64,000 nucleotides of DNA from an uncultured Porphyromonadaceae bacterium (GCA_900541865.1 UQLO01000010.1:1-64000), one strand, 5' to 3'. Shown: positions 51,995-60,989, counted from the stretch's first letter. Program-made: numbers and translations. The notes: generated by a model not told the origin, from the sequence alone.

Positions 51995-53284
51995 TCAGAA
52001 TGCGAGGATGGGACGGGCGTGGGCTTCGCCGTCGAACCAGTTGGCCATGCCTTCGAAGGCGGTGTTGCCGTTCATGCCCAGGTTGAGAATCAGTCGGCTT
52101 TCGGAGTCATATCGGGTTGAGGTGCCTAGCGAAATCATTTCGGAGCCGGCCACGCCTTCGTCGGCGATTGTCATTTCGTCTTTGTCGGCGTCGGGGACGA
52201 GGGCGAAGACCTTCATAAATGCATCCAGAGGCACTTCGGTGCAAGTTGTGCTGCAGTAGTAAGTGAAGTCGGAGCTTGATGTGCGGATGGAGGCGAGGTA
52301 TTCGGCCACGGAGCCGCCGCAGAAGTTAGCCACGCAGTCCCAAACCTGGCCTACAGCGGGTATGAACCAGCCGCTGGTGCCTTCGGGGGCAGCCACGGGG
52401 TAGCCGGTGGTGCCGTAGTAGAACATGGGGATGTCTTCGCTGAGGTAGGCCGGGTCGTTGGCGGCAATGAGTTTCTGGGTTTCCTCGCGGCCGTTGATGC
52501 GCTGGAAGCAGCTGGAAGCTATTTTGGCCACTTTGTTGACTTCTACCTTGATGTAAGAAGGCGTATTGGCGGCGGTGAACCAAACTGATTCGGGATATTT
52601 GGCAAAGTTGGCCTTCTTGGGGTCCTGAATGTTTTTGCAGCCAATCACGTAGCCGTGGGTGAATCCGTCGGCCTTGTCGGCGGCATCCATGCGGTCGGGG
52701 TCGGTGCAGAACACGATGCCTACCACAGTCTTACCCTCGATGGGCGCGGGTTTTTCGTCGGCCCACACGGCGTTTGTGCCGTCGGGGTTCATGCTGATGA
52801 GTCCGCCGTCGCTCCAGGTTCCGTCGCTATAGAAGTAGTCGCCGACTTTGGGTGCGGGCAGGTCGGACACGGTGGTGACGGTGATAGAGGTAGCTTCGCC
52901 GGCGATGCCGTAGATGTCGGCCGGTGTGGCCGTCACTTCGTAGGTAGTGCCGGGTTCGAGGTCGCCGAAAACGACTTCGGCGGCTCCGGCATAGCTTGCG
53001 GGCTCGGCCTCGCTGCCGGCCAAAGCCAGGGTATAGGATGCACATCCGGCACCGGGTTCGGCGACGATGGTGAATGAAGTCTGTCCCAGAGCGCCTTCCT
53101 TGACGGAGAGGGCAACAGTAAGGTCGCTGACTTCGTCGAAGTCGACGTAGTCGACCTCGCCGAGGGCGAGGACGGTGGTCTGACCCGAGGTAGTGTGCAC
53201 GATAAGGCGGTTGGGGTGGTCGACGCTTGCGGAGGCCCCGAGGGCGGCAGCGGCAACGGTGAGGGCGAGTATATATTTTTTCAT
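51995..53284 (-). CDS. Secreted protein with fibronectin-like domain
   Basis: 429 residues with a signal peptide (1-19, 'LTVAAAALGASA'). 'LIVHTTSGQTTVLALGEVDY' (27-46) is a short N-terminal module also present in the next gene upstream. Residues about 55-145 form a fibronectin type III-like domain ('LEPGTTYEVTATPAD'). Residues 150-429 resemble the DUF1566/Fibrobacter-type cell-surface module ('GYVIGCKNIQDP', 'GTSGWFIPAVGQVWDCV', 'WFDGEAHARPILAF'). No C-terminal sorting tail. It is the second gene of a two-gene unit, 24 bases after its partner. Confidence 0.75.
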   Translation of the reverse strand: MKKYILALTVAAAALGASASVDHPNRLIVHTTSGQTTVLALGEVDYVDFDEVSDLTVALSVKEGALGQTSFTIVAEPGAGCASYTLALAGSEAEPASYAGAAEVVFGDLEPGTTYEVTATPADIYGIAGEATSITVTTVSDLPAPKVGDYFYSDGTWSDGGLISMNPDGTNAVWADEKPAPIEGKTVVGIVFCTDPDRMDAADKADGFTHGYVIGCKNIQDPKKANFAKYPESVWFTAANTPSYIKVEVNKVAKIASSCFQRINGREETQKLIAANDPAYLSEDIPMFYYGTTGYPVAAPEGTSGWFIPAVGQVWDCVANFCGGSVAEYLASIRTSSSDFTYYCSTTCTEVPLDAFMKVFALVPDADKDEMTIADEGVAGSEMISLGTSTRYDSESRLILNLGMNGNTAFEGMANWFDGEAHARPILAF

Positions 53285-53308
53285 TGCGTATTCCTTGTTT
53301 GTGTTGAA

Positions 53309-53791
53309 TTAGTTTTTGAAGAATTTAGCGGAGCCGAGCCCGGCCTTGACCAGGTAGAGGCCGGCGGGGAGAGCCGACACGGAGATTTGGCCGCCGTCGT
53401 AGTCGGGGATGCTGACTATGCACTCTCCGGCGGTGTTGTAGATGCGGATACCGTCGGCGCCGACTTGGCCGGAAACGACGATATATTCAGTGGCCGGGCT
53501 GGGGAATGCGCGCACAGAGGTCGGGGCGGCCTCGGGGGCGACGACTCCGGTCTGGGTGCCTTCGTAGTCTACGGCGATTTTTTCGACTTCGCCGTAGGGG
53601 AAGTACTCTGTGGTGCCGGCGAAGGCCGGGCGCAGCTCAATGCCGGAGGAGGTGAAGGCCAGCCGGTCGAGCTCGCGGACACGGGCCACGTGCTTGCTGC
53701 CGTCGGTGCGGTGCACAACAAGCTGCGGGTCTTCCGCGCTCACCGACAAGGCGACGGCTCCGAGCGCAAATAGTAAAAGTAGTTTCTTCAT
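53309..53791 (-). CDS. Small secreted protein with type IX sorting domain
   Basis: 160 residues from ATG 53791, which gives the signal peptide 'MKKLLLLFALGAVALSVSA'; the frame to 53986 would cover the promoter. 'LVVHRTDGSKHVARVRELDR' (24-43) is the module shared with its neighbour. Residues about 90-160 ('AFPSPATEYIVVSGQVG', 'IRIYNTAGECIVSI', 'LPAGLYLVKAGLGSAKFFKN') match the type A sorting domain (TIGR04183-like). Apart from these two modules only about 45 residues remain, so it may be an adaptor or a cut-down surface protein. Confidence 0.8.
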   Translation of the reverse strand: MKKLLLLFALGAVALSVSAEDPQLVVHRTDGSKHVARVRELDRLAFTSSGIELRPAFAGTTEYFPYGEVEKIAVDYEGTQTGVVAPEAAPTSVRAFPSPATEYIVVSGQVGADGIRIYNTAGECIVSIPDYDGGQISVSALPAGLYLVKAGLGSAKFFKN

Positions 53792-53871
53792 ATTGAAAAT
53801 CTGTGATAAAATATTGAAGGATGATGGGGTTTTAACGGTCGTCGTGGGGAACGATACGAATATTACACTCG

Positions 53872-53902
53872 CAAAGTAACGACCTTTTTCTTGAATTTCA
53901 AA
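53872..53902 (-). promoter_or_regulatory. Promoter of the secreted-protein pair
   Basis: On the minus strand: TTTG (53902-53899), 19 bases, TTACTTTG (53879-53872; one mismatch to TAnnTTTG). The leader would be about 75 bases. Confidence 0.6.
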
Positions 53903-54076
53903 ATTTTTTACAATGTTTTTATAGCTAAATGATGAATTTTGTAGCATTGCGATGAATACTGCAAAAAGAACACGCCGGCCCCTCAAAGTGTTCGCCGCGC
54001 AGCGAAAAAATTTTTTTCCGGCCGCCTCCGCGCGTTAATAAATAGTAAAAACGGGCGCCAATTGGCAATGTTTTAG

Positions 54077-54084
54077 TAAATTTG
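54077..54084 (+). promoter_or_regulatory. -7 promoter box for the coaX operon
   Basis: TAAATTTG, 8 bases before the ATG at 54093, matches TAnnTTTG. No TTTG lies 19-21 bases upstream. Confidence 0.55.
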
Positions 54085-54092
54085 CCGTCGCG

Positions 54093-54836
54093 ATGGAAGT
54101 ATACCTGACCATAGACCGGGGCAACACGGCTATCAAAGCCGCCATCTGGGGGCCCGACGGCACGCTGCTTCGCAACAACGTGAGCTTCGACGGCACTTCG
54201 GCCGCCGACCTTGCCCGCGCGCTCCTTGCTGAGGGCGAGCGCATTAAGTCGGTAGGCTACTGCTCGGTGGTATCATCGGCGCGGAGCGCCGACCTGGAGG
54301 GCCTCTCCGCGCTGGGCGCCACTGTGCTCAACGTCGACGGCCGCACGCCCCTGCCGATGCGCATATGCTACACCGGTGTCGACACCCTTGGTGCCGACCG
54401 CATCGCCGCCGCCGCCGGCGCCATGGCATACGCCGCCGGCCGTGCGGTGCTGGTTGCCGACATAGGCACTGCCGTGACCTACGACTTTGTCGATGCCGCC
54501 GGCCGCTACCTTGGCGGCAACATCGCTCCGGGCATCAGCATGCGCCTTCACGCGCTGCATGCCCACACTTCGGCCCTGCCGAGCGTAGACCCCAAGGGCT
54601 ATGCCCCGGTATGGGGCTCGACAACGGAGCAGGCGCTGCGCAGCGGCACTCTCCGCGGCGTTGCCGCCGAGCTCGAATACTACCGCCGCCGGGCCGGAGA
54701 GGACGCCGTGCTGGTGCTCACCGGCGGCAGCGTGCCCATCCTCGCGGGCGCGCACGTTTTTGACTTTGAATATATCCACGACCCTTGCCTTGTGCACCGC
54801 GGTCTTTACAGCATCCTACGATACAATGAACGTTAA
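54093..54836 (+). CDS. coaX: Type III pantothenate kinase
   Basis: 247 residues, cytoplasmic. It phosphorylates pantothenate in the first step of CoA synthesis. 'LTIDRGNTAIKAAIW' is the phosphate-binding loop with Asp8; 'YTGVDTLGADRIAAAAGA' the pantothenate/dimer motif; 'ADIGTAVTYDFVD' the second ASKHA loop; and 'LTGGSVPIL' the adenosine motif. It overlaps the next gene by 11 bases and starts a run of genes to ribF. Confidence 0.94.
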   Translation: MEVYLTIDRGNTAIKAAIWGPDGTLLRNNVSFDGTSAADLARALLAEGERIKSVGYCSVVSSARSADLEGLSALGATVLNVDGRTPLPMRICYTGVDTLGADRIAAAAGAMAYAAGRAVLVADIGTAVTYDFVDAAGRYLGGNIAPGISMRLHALHAHTSALPSVDPKGYAPVWGSTTEQALRSGTLRGVAAELEYYRRRAGEDAVLVLTGGSVPILAGAHVFDFEYIHDPCLVHRGLYSILRYNER

Positions 54837-56097
54837 AAGGCTTCTTGCAGCCATTGCAATCATCACTGCCGCCGTCGCAGCCATGGCCCAGAACGGCACC
54901 ATGACTCCCTACTCCCGCTATGCTTACGGTATGCTCGGCGACCACGCCACCGGCGCCCAGCGCGCCATGGGCGGTGTGGGCTACGCCATGAGTTCGGGGC
55001 GCCAGATAAACGCTATGAACCCCGCCAGCTATGCCGCCATCGACACTCTCACCTTCCTGTTCGACATCGGCATAGACCTCACCTTCCTCAACCAGAACGA
55101 GGGCGAGGGCGAAGCCCGCATCAAGGACAGCAAGTTCGGCGGCGGACTGGACTACGTCACCATGCAGTTCCCGCTGGGTCGCTACATGGGTGCCTCCATC
55201 GGTCTGCTGCCCTACTCTTCGGTAGGCTACGCCTTCGGCAGCAAAATCGACAACGGCATCGACAGCCGCCAGGGCTCCGGCTCGCTCAATGAGTTCTATG
55301 TCGGCATCGCCGGCCGGCCCTTCAAGGGCTTCAGCGTGGGCGCCAACATCAGCTACCTCTTCGGCACCATCCTCAACGACACCTACGGCTACCTCACCAC
55401 CGGCGGCAGCTCGCTCTTCCAGAACCAGATGCAGGTGCGCGACTACCACCTAAACTTCGGCCTGCAGTACGGCGTGACCGTCAACCGCCACGACCGTCTC
55501 ACGCTCGGTCTCACCTACAGCCCGGCCAAGACGCTGCTCGGCACGGCTCAGACCGTGGTGGTCGTCAACGACGGCACCAACCAGACCAGCACCGTCGAGG
55601 ACCATCATTCGCTACGCGACAACTACTCGCTGCCCGAAACGTGGGGCGCCGGCATCAGCTACAACTTCAACCGCCGTCTCACCGTGGAATTCGACTTCAC
55701 CTACCAGCCCTGGGCAAAGGCTAAATACCGCGGCTACGAGAAAACGCCGACCACATTCAAGTTCGCCGACCGGACAAAGTATGCCGTCGGCCTGGAGTAT
55801 CAACCCGACCTGAGAGGCGGCTACTTCAAGCGCATGCGATACCGCGTGGGTGCGTCGTACAACAACGACTACCTCTCCATTCTGGGCAAAAACGACTCTT
55901 TCAACCGCCTCAAGGAGTGGTCGCTGACGGCCGGCTTCGGGTTCCCCGTACCGACGCTCAAGACTATCGTCAACCTCGGTCTGGAGTACAAGCGTCGCGC
56001 CGCTCATCCCGACCCGCTCATCCGCGAGAACTACTTCAACATCGTCATCGGCGTGAACTTCAACGAGATGTGGTTCCGCCAGAGCAAAATCTACTAA
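54826..56097 (+). CDS. Outer-membrane beta-barrel protein
   Basis: 423 residues from ATG 54826. Signal peptide 'LLAAIAIITAAVAAMA' (about 5-21). 'PYSRYAYGMLGDHATGAQRA' and 'YAMSSGRQINAMNPASYAAI' recall FadL/OMPP1-like Bacteroidetes barrels. Alternating beta strands run to the end and the last residue is Tyr after 'RQSKI', an outer-membrane type C-terminus. The position between coaX and lptC is, as I recall, conserved in Bacteroides. A small-molecule or lipid channel is possible; the ligand is unknown. Confidence 0.8.
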   Translation: MNVKRLLAAIAIITAAVAAMAQNGTMTPYSRYAYGMLGDHATGAQRAMGGVGYAMSSGRQINAMNPASYAAIDTLTFLFDIGIDLTFLNQNEGEGEARIKDSKFGGGLDYVTMQFPLGRYMGASIGLLPYSSVGYAFGSKIDNGIDSRQGSGSLNEFYVGIAGRPFKGFSVGANISYLFGTILNDTYGYLTTGGSSLFQNQMQVRDYHLNFGLQYGVTVNRHDRLTLGLTYSPAKTLLGTAQTVVVVNDGTNQTSTVEDHHSLRDNYSLPETWGAGISYNFNRRLTVEFDFTYQPWAKAKYRGYEKTPTTFKFADRTKYAVGLEYQPDLRGGYFKRMRYRVGASYNNDYLSILGKNDSFNRLKEWSLTAGFGFPVPTLKTIVNLGLEYKRRAAHPDPLIRENYFNIVIGVNFNEMWFRQSKIY

Positions 56098-56120
56098 TAT
56101 ACTCGCGCCCGCACGGCACT

Positions 56121-56819
56121 ATGGCTTCCCGCTCTTCCTACGGCACTATGCGCCTGCTGCCCGCTGCGGCGGTGGCTTTGGCCTTGCTGGGTTCGTGCGG
56201 CGGCGACGAGAACCACTACGTGCCCAATATGGGCGACGGCACCACGGTGCCCACCATGGCGACCACCGACGTCGAAACCCTCATCAGCGACTCCGGCTAC
56301 ACGCGATATAAGGTGGTGGCGCCTCTGTGGCAGATGTTCGAGGACTGCGAAAACCCCTACTGGCGCTTCCCCGACGGCCTATATCTTGAGCAGTACGACC
56401 TGGACATGCGGCCAGAGAGTCACGTGGAGTGCGACTCGGCCATTTACTTCTCGCGCGAGCGCCTATGGCGCCTCGACGGCACCGTCACTATGGTCAATAC
56501 GCTGCGCGACAGCTTTCTGACTCAGCAGCTCTACTGGAATCAGCTCACCAAGAAGATGTACAGCGATTCCTTTATCCACATCGTTCGCTCCGACCGCATC
56601 ATCGAGGGCTACGGCTTCGAGAGCGACCAGAGCATGACTTCCTACACCGTGCACCGCCCCACGGCCATTCTGCCGGCCGAACGGGGCAGCGGCCGCGCAG
56701 ACACCGTGGCGCCGGCCGACACCGTGCTGCCGGACACCGCCGCATCGCGGCCACGCCGACAAAACCCCTCGGGGCGACGGCGCATGGCGGCGCAGCAGCC
56801 CGAAGTGCTTGCACAATAA
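56121..56819 (+). CDS. lptC: LptC-like lipopolysaccharide export protein
   Basis: 232 residues; ATG 56121 is used, with 56148 ('MRLLPAAAVALALLGSC') as an alternative that begins at the lipoprotein signal. Residues about 60-190 carry the LptC beta-jellyroll pattern ('YKVVAPLWQMFEDCENPYW', 'LYLEQYD', 'IYFSRERLWRLDG', 'MYSDSFIHIVRSDRIIEGYG'). LptC hands lipopolysaccharide from the inner-membrane LptBFG to the LptA bridge. Pro/Ala/Arg-rich tail of about 45 residues, probably disordered. The lipoprotein anchor is a Bacteroidetes variant. Confidence 0.82.
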   Translation: MASRSSYGTMRLLPAAAVALALLGSCGGDENHYVPNMGDGTTVPTMATTDVETLISDSGYTRYKVVAPLWQMFEDCENPYWRFPDGLYLEQYDLDMRPESHVECDSAIYFSRERLWRLDGTVTMVNTLRDSFLTQQLYWNQLTKKMYSDSFIHIVRSDRIIEGYGFESDQSMTSYTVHRPTAILPAERGSGRADTVAPADTVLPDTAASRPRRQNPSGRRRMAAQQPEVLAQ

Positions 56820-56858
56820 GCCCTCAACCCTCTCAGATTAACCCAAAAACTTACACGC

Positions 56859-58151
56859 TTGGAAACCTGGATAATAATAACAGTAGTATCGCTTCTGCTC
56901 TCGGCCCTCTTCTCGGGCTGCGAGATGGCCTTTGTCACCGGCGACCGCGTGCGCGTGGAGCTCGACAGCAAGCGTGGCGGCCCGATAGGCGCCATCATAC
57001 GCCGATTCTACTCCAACTCGGAGCTGTTCATATCCACCATTCTGGTGGGCAACAACGTGGTGCTGGTTATCTACGGTATGGGGGCGGCCATGCTTCTGGA
57101 GCCCTATCTGCGCATGGTGTGGGCCAACGAAGCCTTCGTGCTCATTGCCCAGACGCTGATTTCGACTTTGGTTATCCTCTTCACCGGCGAGTTCTTCCCC
57201 AAAACCATCTTCGGCATCAACCCCAACAGCTCGCTGAAGATTTTCGCTATACCGGTCTACATTTTCTACGTTGTGCTCTACCCCGTTTCGGTGTTCACAG
57301 CGTGGCTCTCGCGCATGCTCATGCGCCTTGCCGGCGTCAAAGACCGCAACAAACCCCTGCACCTCATCTCTATGGGCGACCTCAACGACTACATCGAGGA
57401 GAGCATCGACGACCTCGAGGAAAAGCAGCAGACGGTCGAAAACGAAGTGAAAATTTTCCGCAACGCTCTGGACTTCAGCTCCACCCACGTTCGCGACTGC
57501 ATGATACCGCGCAACGAGATAGTTGCCGTAAACATCGACGGCACCACCCGCGACGACCTCGCGGCACTCTTCATCACCTCCGGGCGCTCCAAAATCATCG
57601 TTTACCGCACCGACATCGATTCTATTTTGGGTTATATCCACGTCAGCGAGCTCTTTGATCCGGCCAAGGACTGGCGCGAGCACATCAAACCCGTGCTCTA
57701 CGCTCCCGAAAACCTGATGGCCAACACTATGATGCGGCGCCTGCTGCAGCAGAAACGCTCCATAGCCATCGTGGTCGACGAGTTCGGTGGCACCGCCGGC
57801 ATGCTCACTCTGGAGGATCTTATGGAGGAAATATGCGGAAACATCGAGGACGAGCATGACACCACGCGCCTTACGGCCAAGAAAGTGGCCGACGGCGTCT
57901 TCGAGTTCTCCGGACGGTGCGAGATTGCGGAAATCAACGAGCGTTTCGACCTTGAGATTCCCGAGGACGACGCCTACCAGACACTGGCAGGGTATATACT
58001 CCACACCACCGGCACAATTCCCGCACAAGGACAGACGGTTATGGAGGGCAAATACCGCTTCGACATACTCCGCAAGAGCGCAAACCGCCTTGAGCTTATC
58101 CGACTCAGCCTCGCACTGCCGGAAGAGGGCCGAACTGACCAAAAAGACTGA
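56859..58151 (+). CDS. CNNM/CBS-domain transporter-like protein (HlyC/CorC type)
   Basis: 430 residues from a TTG start at 56859. The CNNM domain has about four membrane segments ('LLSALFSGCEMAFVTGDRVR', 'GNNVVLVIYGMGAAMLL'). Two CBS domains follow ('CMIPRNEIVAVNIDGT', 'AIVVDEFGGTAGMLTLEDLM'), then a CorC_HlyC domain (about 345-425, 'FEFSGRCEIAEINERFDLEI'). Proteins of this kind export Mg2+ or Co2+. It is a paralogue of the gldE product. Confidence 0.88.
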   Translation: METWIIITVVSLLLSALFSGCEMAFVTGDRVRVELDSKRGGPIGAIIRRFYSNSELFISTILVGNNVVLVIYGMGAAMLLEPYLRMVWANEAFVLIAQTLISTLVILFTGEFFPKTIFGINPNSSLKIFAIPVYIFYVVLYPVSVFTAWLSRMLMRLAGVKDRNKPLHLISMGDLNDYIEESIDDLEEKQQTVENEVKIFRNALDFSSTHVRDCMIPRNEIVAVNIDGTTRDDLAALFITSGRSKIIVYRTDIDSILGYIHVSELFDPAKDWREHIKPVLYAPENLMANTMMRRLLQQKRSIAIVVDEFGGTAGMLTLEDLMEEICGNIEDEHDTTRLTAKKVADGVFEFSGRCEIAEINERFDLEIPEDDAYQTLAGYILHTTGTIPAQGQTVMEGKYRFDILRKSANRLELIRLSLALPEEGRTDQKD

Positions 58152-58155
58152 CACT

Positions 58156-58818
58156 ATGGAACTTGCAACCACCTCAGCCTCCGCTTCGCAGTCGACGGCA
58201 GCCCGCGCGGCCGTCTTCGCCGCCTCCTCGCTGGGCGCCGGTGCCTGCATAGGCATCGCCGCAATGACATATCTCCGCCTCGGCGGCCTTGAGGGCTGCG
58301 TGCTCTTTGCCTTCGGGCTTATGGCGGTGGTGTTCTTCGACTTGCGTCTTTTCACCGGGCGCAGCCAGTTCGCATGGGGGCGACCAGACCCCGCCGACCC
58401 GCGTGCCTTGGGCTACGGCGCCTTAGCCGCTATGCTGCTGCTCAACATAGCGGGCTGCGCGGCCATGACGCTCATCGCCGACAGCGCCGCCTGGGCCATA
58501 GACCCATCGACGATAGTGATGAAACGGCTGAACGACGGCGCCCTGCTCAGCGGCCTCCGCGCCATTCCCTGCGGATTCATCATGACACTGGCCGTGCGCT
58601 CTGCCAAGGCCGGCACATGGTGGCCACTGCTCTTCGGGGTGCCCACTTTCATTCTCTGCGGATTTCCTCACTGCGTGGCCGACGTGTTCTACTACGCCGC
58701 CGCCCCGGCGCCTCTGATTGATATGCCTGCCCGCATGACCATGGTCTATCTCTCCACGGTGGTCGGCAACTACCTGGGCTGCAACATATACCGTGCTTTC
58801 AAAACCTCAGCTTTATGA
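58156..58818 (+). CDS. Formate/nitrite transporter (FNT) family channel
   Basis: 220 residues from ATG 58156. Six hydrophobic segments are arranged as in FNT channels. 'LFAFGLMAVVFFDLRLFTGR' is the family's 'F..GL......ELFTG' motif, with the Glu replaced by Arg-Leu surroundings. 'LSGLRAIPCGFIMTLAV' and 'CGFPHCVADVFYYAA' (pore His) follow. A pentameric channel for formate, nitrite or another small anion is inferred. It is shorter than FocA (285) and overlaps the next gene by 4 bases. Confidence 0.8.
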   Translation: MELATTSASASQSTAARAAVFAASSLGAGACIGIAAMTYLRLGGLEGCVLFAFGLMAVVFFDLRLFTGRSQFAWGRPDPADPRALGYGALAAMLLLNIAGCAAMTLIADSAAWAIDPSTIVMKRLNDGALLSGLRAIPCGFIMTLAVRSAKAGTWWPLLFGVPTFILCGFPHCVADVFYYAAAPAPLIDMPARMTMVYLSTVVGNYLGCNIYRAFKTSAL

Positions 58819-59429
58819 TTAAAAACCTGCTTTTCGACCTTGGAGGCGTGATTATCGACATAGAACGCGAGCGCTGCGTACGCGCCTTTGAGGCTCTCGG
58901 CCTCGAGCAAGCCGACTCCTACTTCGGCGACTATGCCCAAACCGGCGTCTTCATGCAGATTGAGGACGGAAGCATCAACGAGGACCAGTTCCACAACTAT
59001 CTTCGTCACCGCTTGCCCTCGGGCACCACAAACGCCCAAATAGACGAGGCCTTTCAGCGCTTCATCGTCGGCATCCCCGTACACCGCCTGCAGGCTCTGC
59101 GCCGGCTCCGCGAGCAAGGCTACAAAATCTATCTAATCAGCAACACCAACCCCATAATGTGGAACGGCATCATCGATTCCGAGTTCCGCAAAGAGGGTCT
59201 GACGCGCGAGGACTATTTCGACGGCATGATAACCTCCTTCGAAGCCAAATCGGCCAAGCCCGACACCGAAATCTTCCTCAAACTTCATCAGAAATACCAT
59301 ATCCGGCCGGCAGAAACGCTGTTTTTCGACGACTCCCGCGCCAACACAGAGGCCGGACGCAGTCTCGGCCTGCACGTTGCCCTGGTCAAGCCCGGCACGG
59401 AGTTCACAGACTATCTTCCGGCCGAATGA
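58815..59429 (+). CDS. HAD-family phosphatase (YihX-like)
   Basis: 204 residues. Motif I 'LLFDLGGVIID' (catalytic Asp8), motif II 'YLISNTNP' (Ser/Thr near 118), motif III Lys in 'AKSAKPDTEIF' and motif IV 'LFFDDSRANTEAG' are intact. The alpha-helical cap inserted after motif I makes it HAD-IA. YihX-type enzymes remove phosphate from sugar phosphates or FMN; next to ribF, a flavin or nucleotide phosphatase role is a reasonable guess. It overlaps ribF by 4 bases (ATGA). Confidence 0.88.
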   Translation: MIKNLLFDLGGVIIDIERERCVRAFEALGLEQADSYFGDYAQTGVFMQIEDGSINEDQFHNYLRHRLPSGTTNAQIDEAFQRFIVGIPVHRLQALRRLREQGYKIYLISNTNPIMWNGIIDSEFRKEGLTREDYFDGMITSFEAKSAKPDTEIFLKLHQKYHIRPAETLFFDDSRANTEAGRSLGLHVALVKPGTEFTDYLPAE

Positions 59430-60298
59430 CGCGGCCCGCAACTGCCGCCACGGTGGGTATGTTCGACGGCGTTCACCTCGGACACCGCACAATACTGGAC
59501 ACCCTGACCGAATACTGCTCGCAAACCGGGCTGGAGCCCCGCGTGTGCACCTTCACAACGCATCCTATGGCCCTTCTGACGCCCGAACGCACACCGGTGC
59601 GCATAAGTACCAACGCAGAGCGCCGGCGCCTGCTGAAAGAGGCGGGAGTGGACCGCGTCGACGAGCTCGACTTTGCCGACATACGCGCCTTGACGGCGCG
59701 TGAATTTCTCGAACGTCTGGCCGAGGAAGGCACCCGGGCGCTCATCATGGGCTTCAACAACCACATAGGCTGCGACCGCCTCAACGCCGCGCAGGCCGCC
59801 GACTTGGGCATAATGCCGGTTGTGGAGGCGCCGGTGTGTCCGGGCCGCGAAGGCATCAGCAGCAGCGCCGTGCGGGCCGCTCTTGCCGACGGCCGCGTGC
59901 GCGATGCCGCCGCAATGCTCGGACGCCCTTACACCATCACCGGCGTCGTTGCGTCCGGCAACCGGATAGGGCGCACAATAGGGTTCCCAACGGCCAATAT
60001 CAGCCTGCCGGAGCAGATGCTGCCGGCCGACGGCGTGTATGCCGTCGACGTCGAAATACCCGGCGAGGAAGCCCCACGCCGAGGCATGGCCAATATAGGC
60101 ATGCGGCCCACCGTGGGTGGCGCCGGGCGATGGCTGGAGGTGAATATATTCGACTACGCCGCCGACCTCTACGGCAAGCCCGTCGGTGTGCGCTTTCTGG
60201 AGCGGCTGCGCGCCGAGCGGCGCTTCGGCAGCCTGTCCGAGCTGCAAGCAGCCCTCGAAGCCGACCGCGCCGCCGCCCGCCTGACGCCTGCGCCCTAA
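59426..60298 (+). CDS. ribF: Bifunctional riboflavin kinase/FAD synthetase
   Basis: 290 residues from ATG 59426, overlapping the previous stop. It converts riboflavin to FMN and FAD. Adenylyltransferase half (1-145): 'TVGMFDGVHLGHRTILDTL' (nucleotidyltransferase HxGH region), 'FTTHPMALL', 'GFNNHIGCDR' and 'ISSSAVRAAL'. Kinase half (150-280): 'VVASGNRIGRTIGFPTANI' and 'GMANIGMRPTVGG', then 'EVNIFDYAADLYGKPVGVRF'. The N-terminus is about a dozen residues shorter than in most RibF proteins. Confidence 0.94.
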   Translation: MTRPATAATVGMFDGVHLGHRTILDTLTEYCSQTGLEPRVCTFTTHPMALLTPERTPVRISTNAERRRLLKEAGVDRVDELDFADIRALTAREFLERLAEEGTRALIMGFNNHIGCDRLNAAQAADLGIMPVVEAPVCPGREGISSSAVRAALADGRVRDAAAMLGRPYTITGVVASGNRIGRTIGFPTANISLPEQMLPADGVYAVDVEIPGEEAPRRGMANIGMRPTVGGAGRWLEVNIFDYAADLYGKPVGVRFLERLRAERRFGSLSELQAALEADRAAARLTPAP

Positions 60299-60303
60299 CC
60301 GAT

Positions 60304-60984
60304 TTATTGCCGGGGGCCGAAGATGGCGGTTCCGATGCGGACGTGTGTGGAGCCGGCGGCGATGGCAAGCGGGTAGTCGTCGCTCATGCCCATAGAGATG
60401 ATGTCGAAGCCTCGCAGGTCGGGGGCGGTGCGCAGGGCATCGGCGGCGGCCTCTGCGATGGCAGCGAAGTCGGCCGCCACGCGCGCAGTGTCGTCGGTGT
60501 TGGATGCCATGCCCATTATTCCGCAGATGTGGGTCGCACGGAGGCTTTCAAAGCGTCTGAGATTGAAAAATTCGTGTAGCTCCGCCGGGGAGAATCCGAA
60601 TTTTGTATCCTCGCGGGCCACGTGGACCTGCATGAGGACCCGGCTGACTATTCCGGCGCGTTCGCTCTCTGCATCGATGACTTGCAGAAGCCGCTCGGAG
60701 TCAACACTTTCGATAAGGTGTACGCGACGCGTCGCCACGAGCTGGCGTACTTTGTTGGTCTGCAGATGGCCGATAAAGTGCCAGCGCACATCGTCGGGAA
60801 GCAGAGGGATTTTAGCGCACAATTCCTGCACGCGGCTTTCGCCGAAGGCACGCTGGCCGGCATCGTAAGCCTGGCGGAGTTGCTCGGCGGGATGAAATTT
60901 TGACACCGCCACCAGCTCCACGCCTTCGGGAACGGAGGCGCGGATGGCGGTGAGACGAGTTGCTATGGTGTCGGGGGCGGTCAT
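60304..60984 (-). CDS. YggS/PLPBP family pyridoxal-phosphate-binding protein
   Basis: 226 residues, single TIM-barrel domain. The PLP lysine is Lys29 in 'LVAVSKFHP'. 'AFGESRVQEL', 'WHFIGHLQTNKVRQL', 'LMQVHVAREDTKFGF', 'ICGIMGMAS' and the C-terminal 'STHVRIGTAIFGPR' are family hallmarks. It keeps free PLP in balance and has no known catalytic reaction. It lies 5 bases downstream of the DUF4494 gene. Confidence 0.93.
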   Translation of the reverse strand: MTAPDTIATRLTAIRASVPEGVELVAVSKFHPAEQLRQAYDAGQRAFGESRVQELCAKIPLLPDDVRWHFIGHLQTNKVRQLVATRRVHLIESVDSERLLQVIDAESERAGIVSRVLMQVHVAREDTKFGFSPAELHEFFNLRRFESLRATHICGIMGMASNTDDTARVAADFAAIAEAAADALRTAPDLRGFDIISMGMSDDYPLAIAAGSTHVRIGTAIFGPRQ

Positions 60985-60989
60985 TTGCG

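Larger units (their letters stand above)
53792..54092. other. Divergent intergenic region upstream of coaX
   Basis: 301 AT-rich bases with promoter boxes on both strands (53872-53902 minus, 54077-54084 plus). Poly-T and poly-A runs (53903-53915, 54005-54018) lie between. No gene or RNA structure was recognised. Confidence 0.6.

Noticed and set aside
56838..58355. A 505-codon minus-strand frame opposite the CNNM/CBS gene
   Set aside because: Shadow of the coding strand; the plus-strand product has complete CNNM, CBS and CorC motifs.
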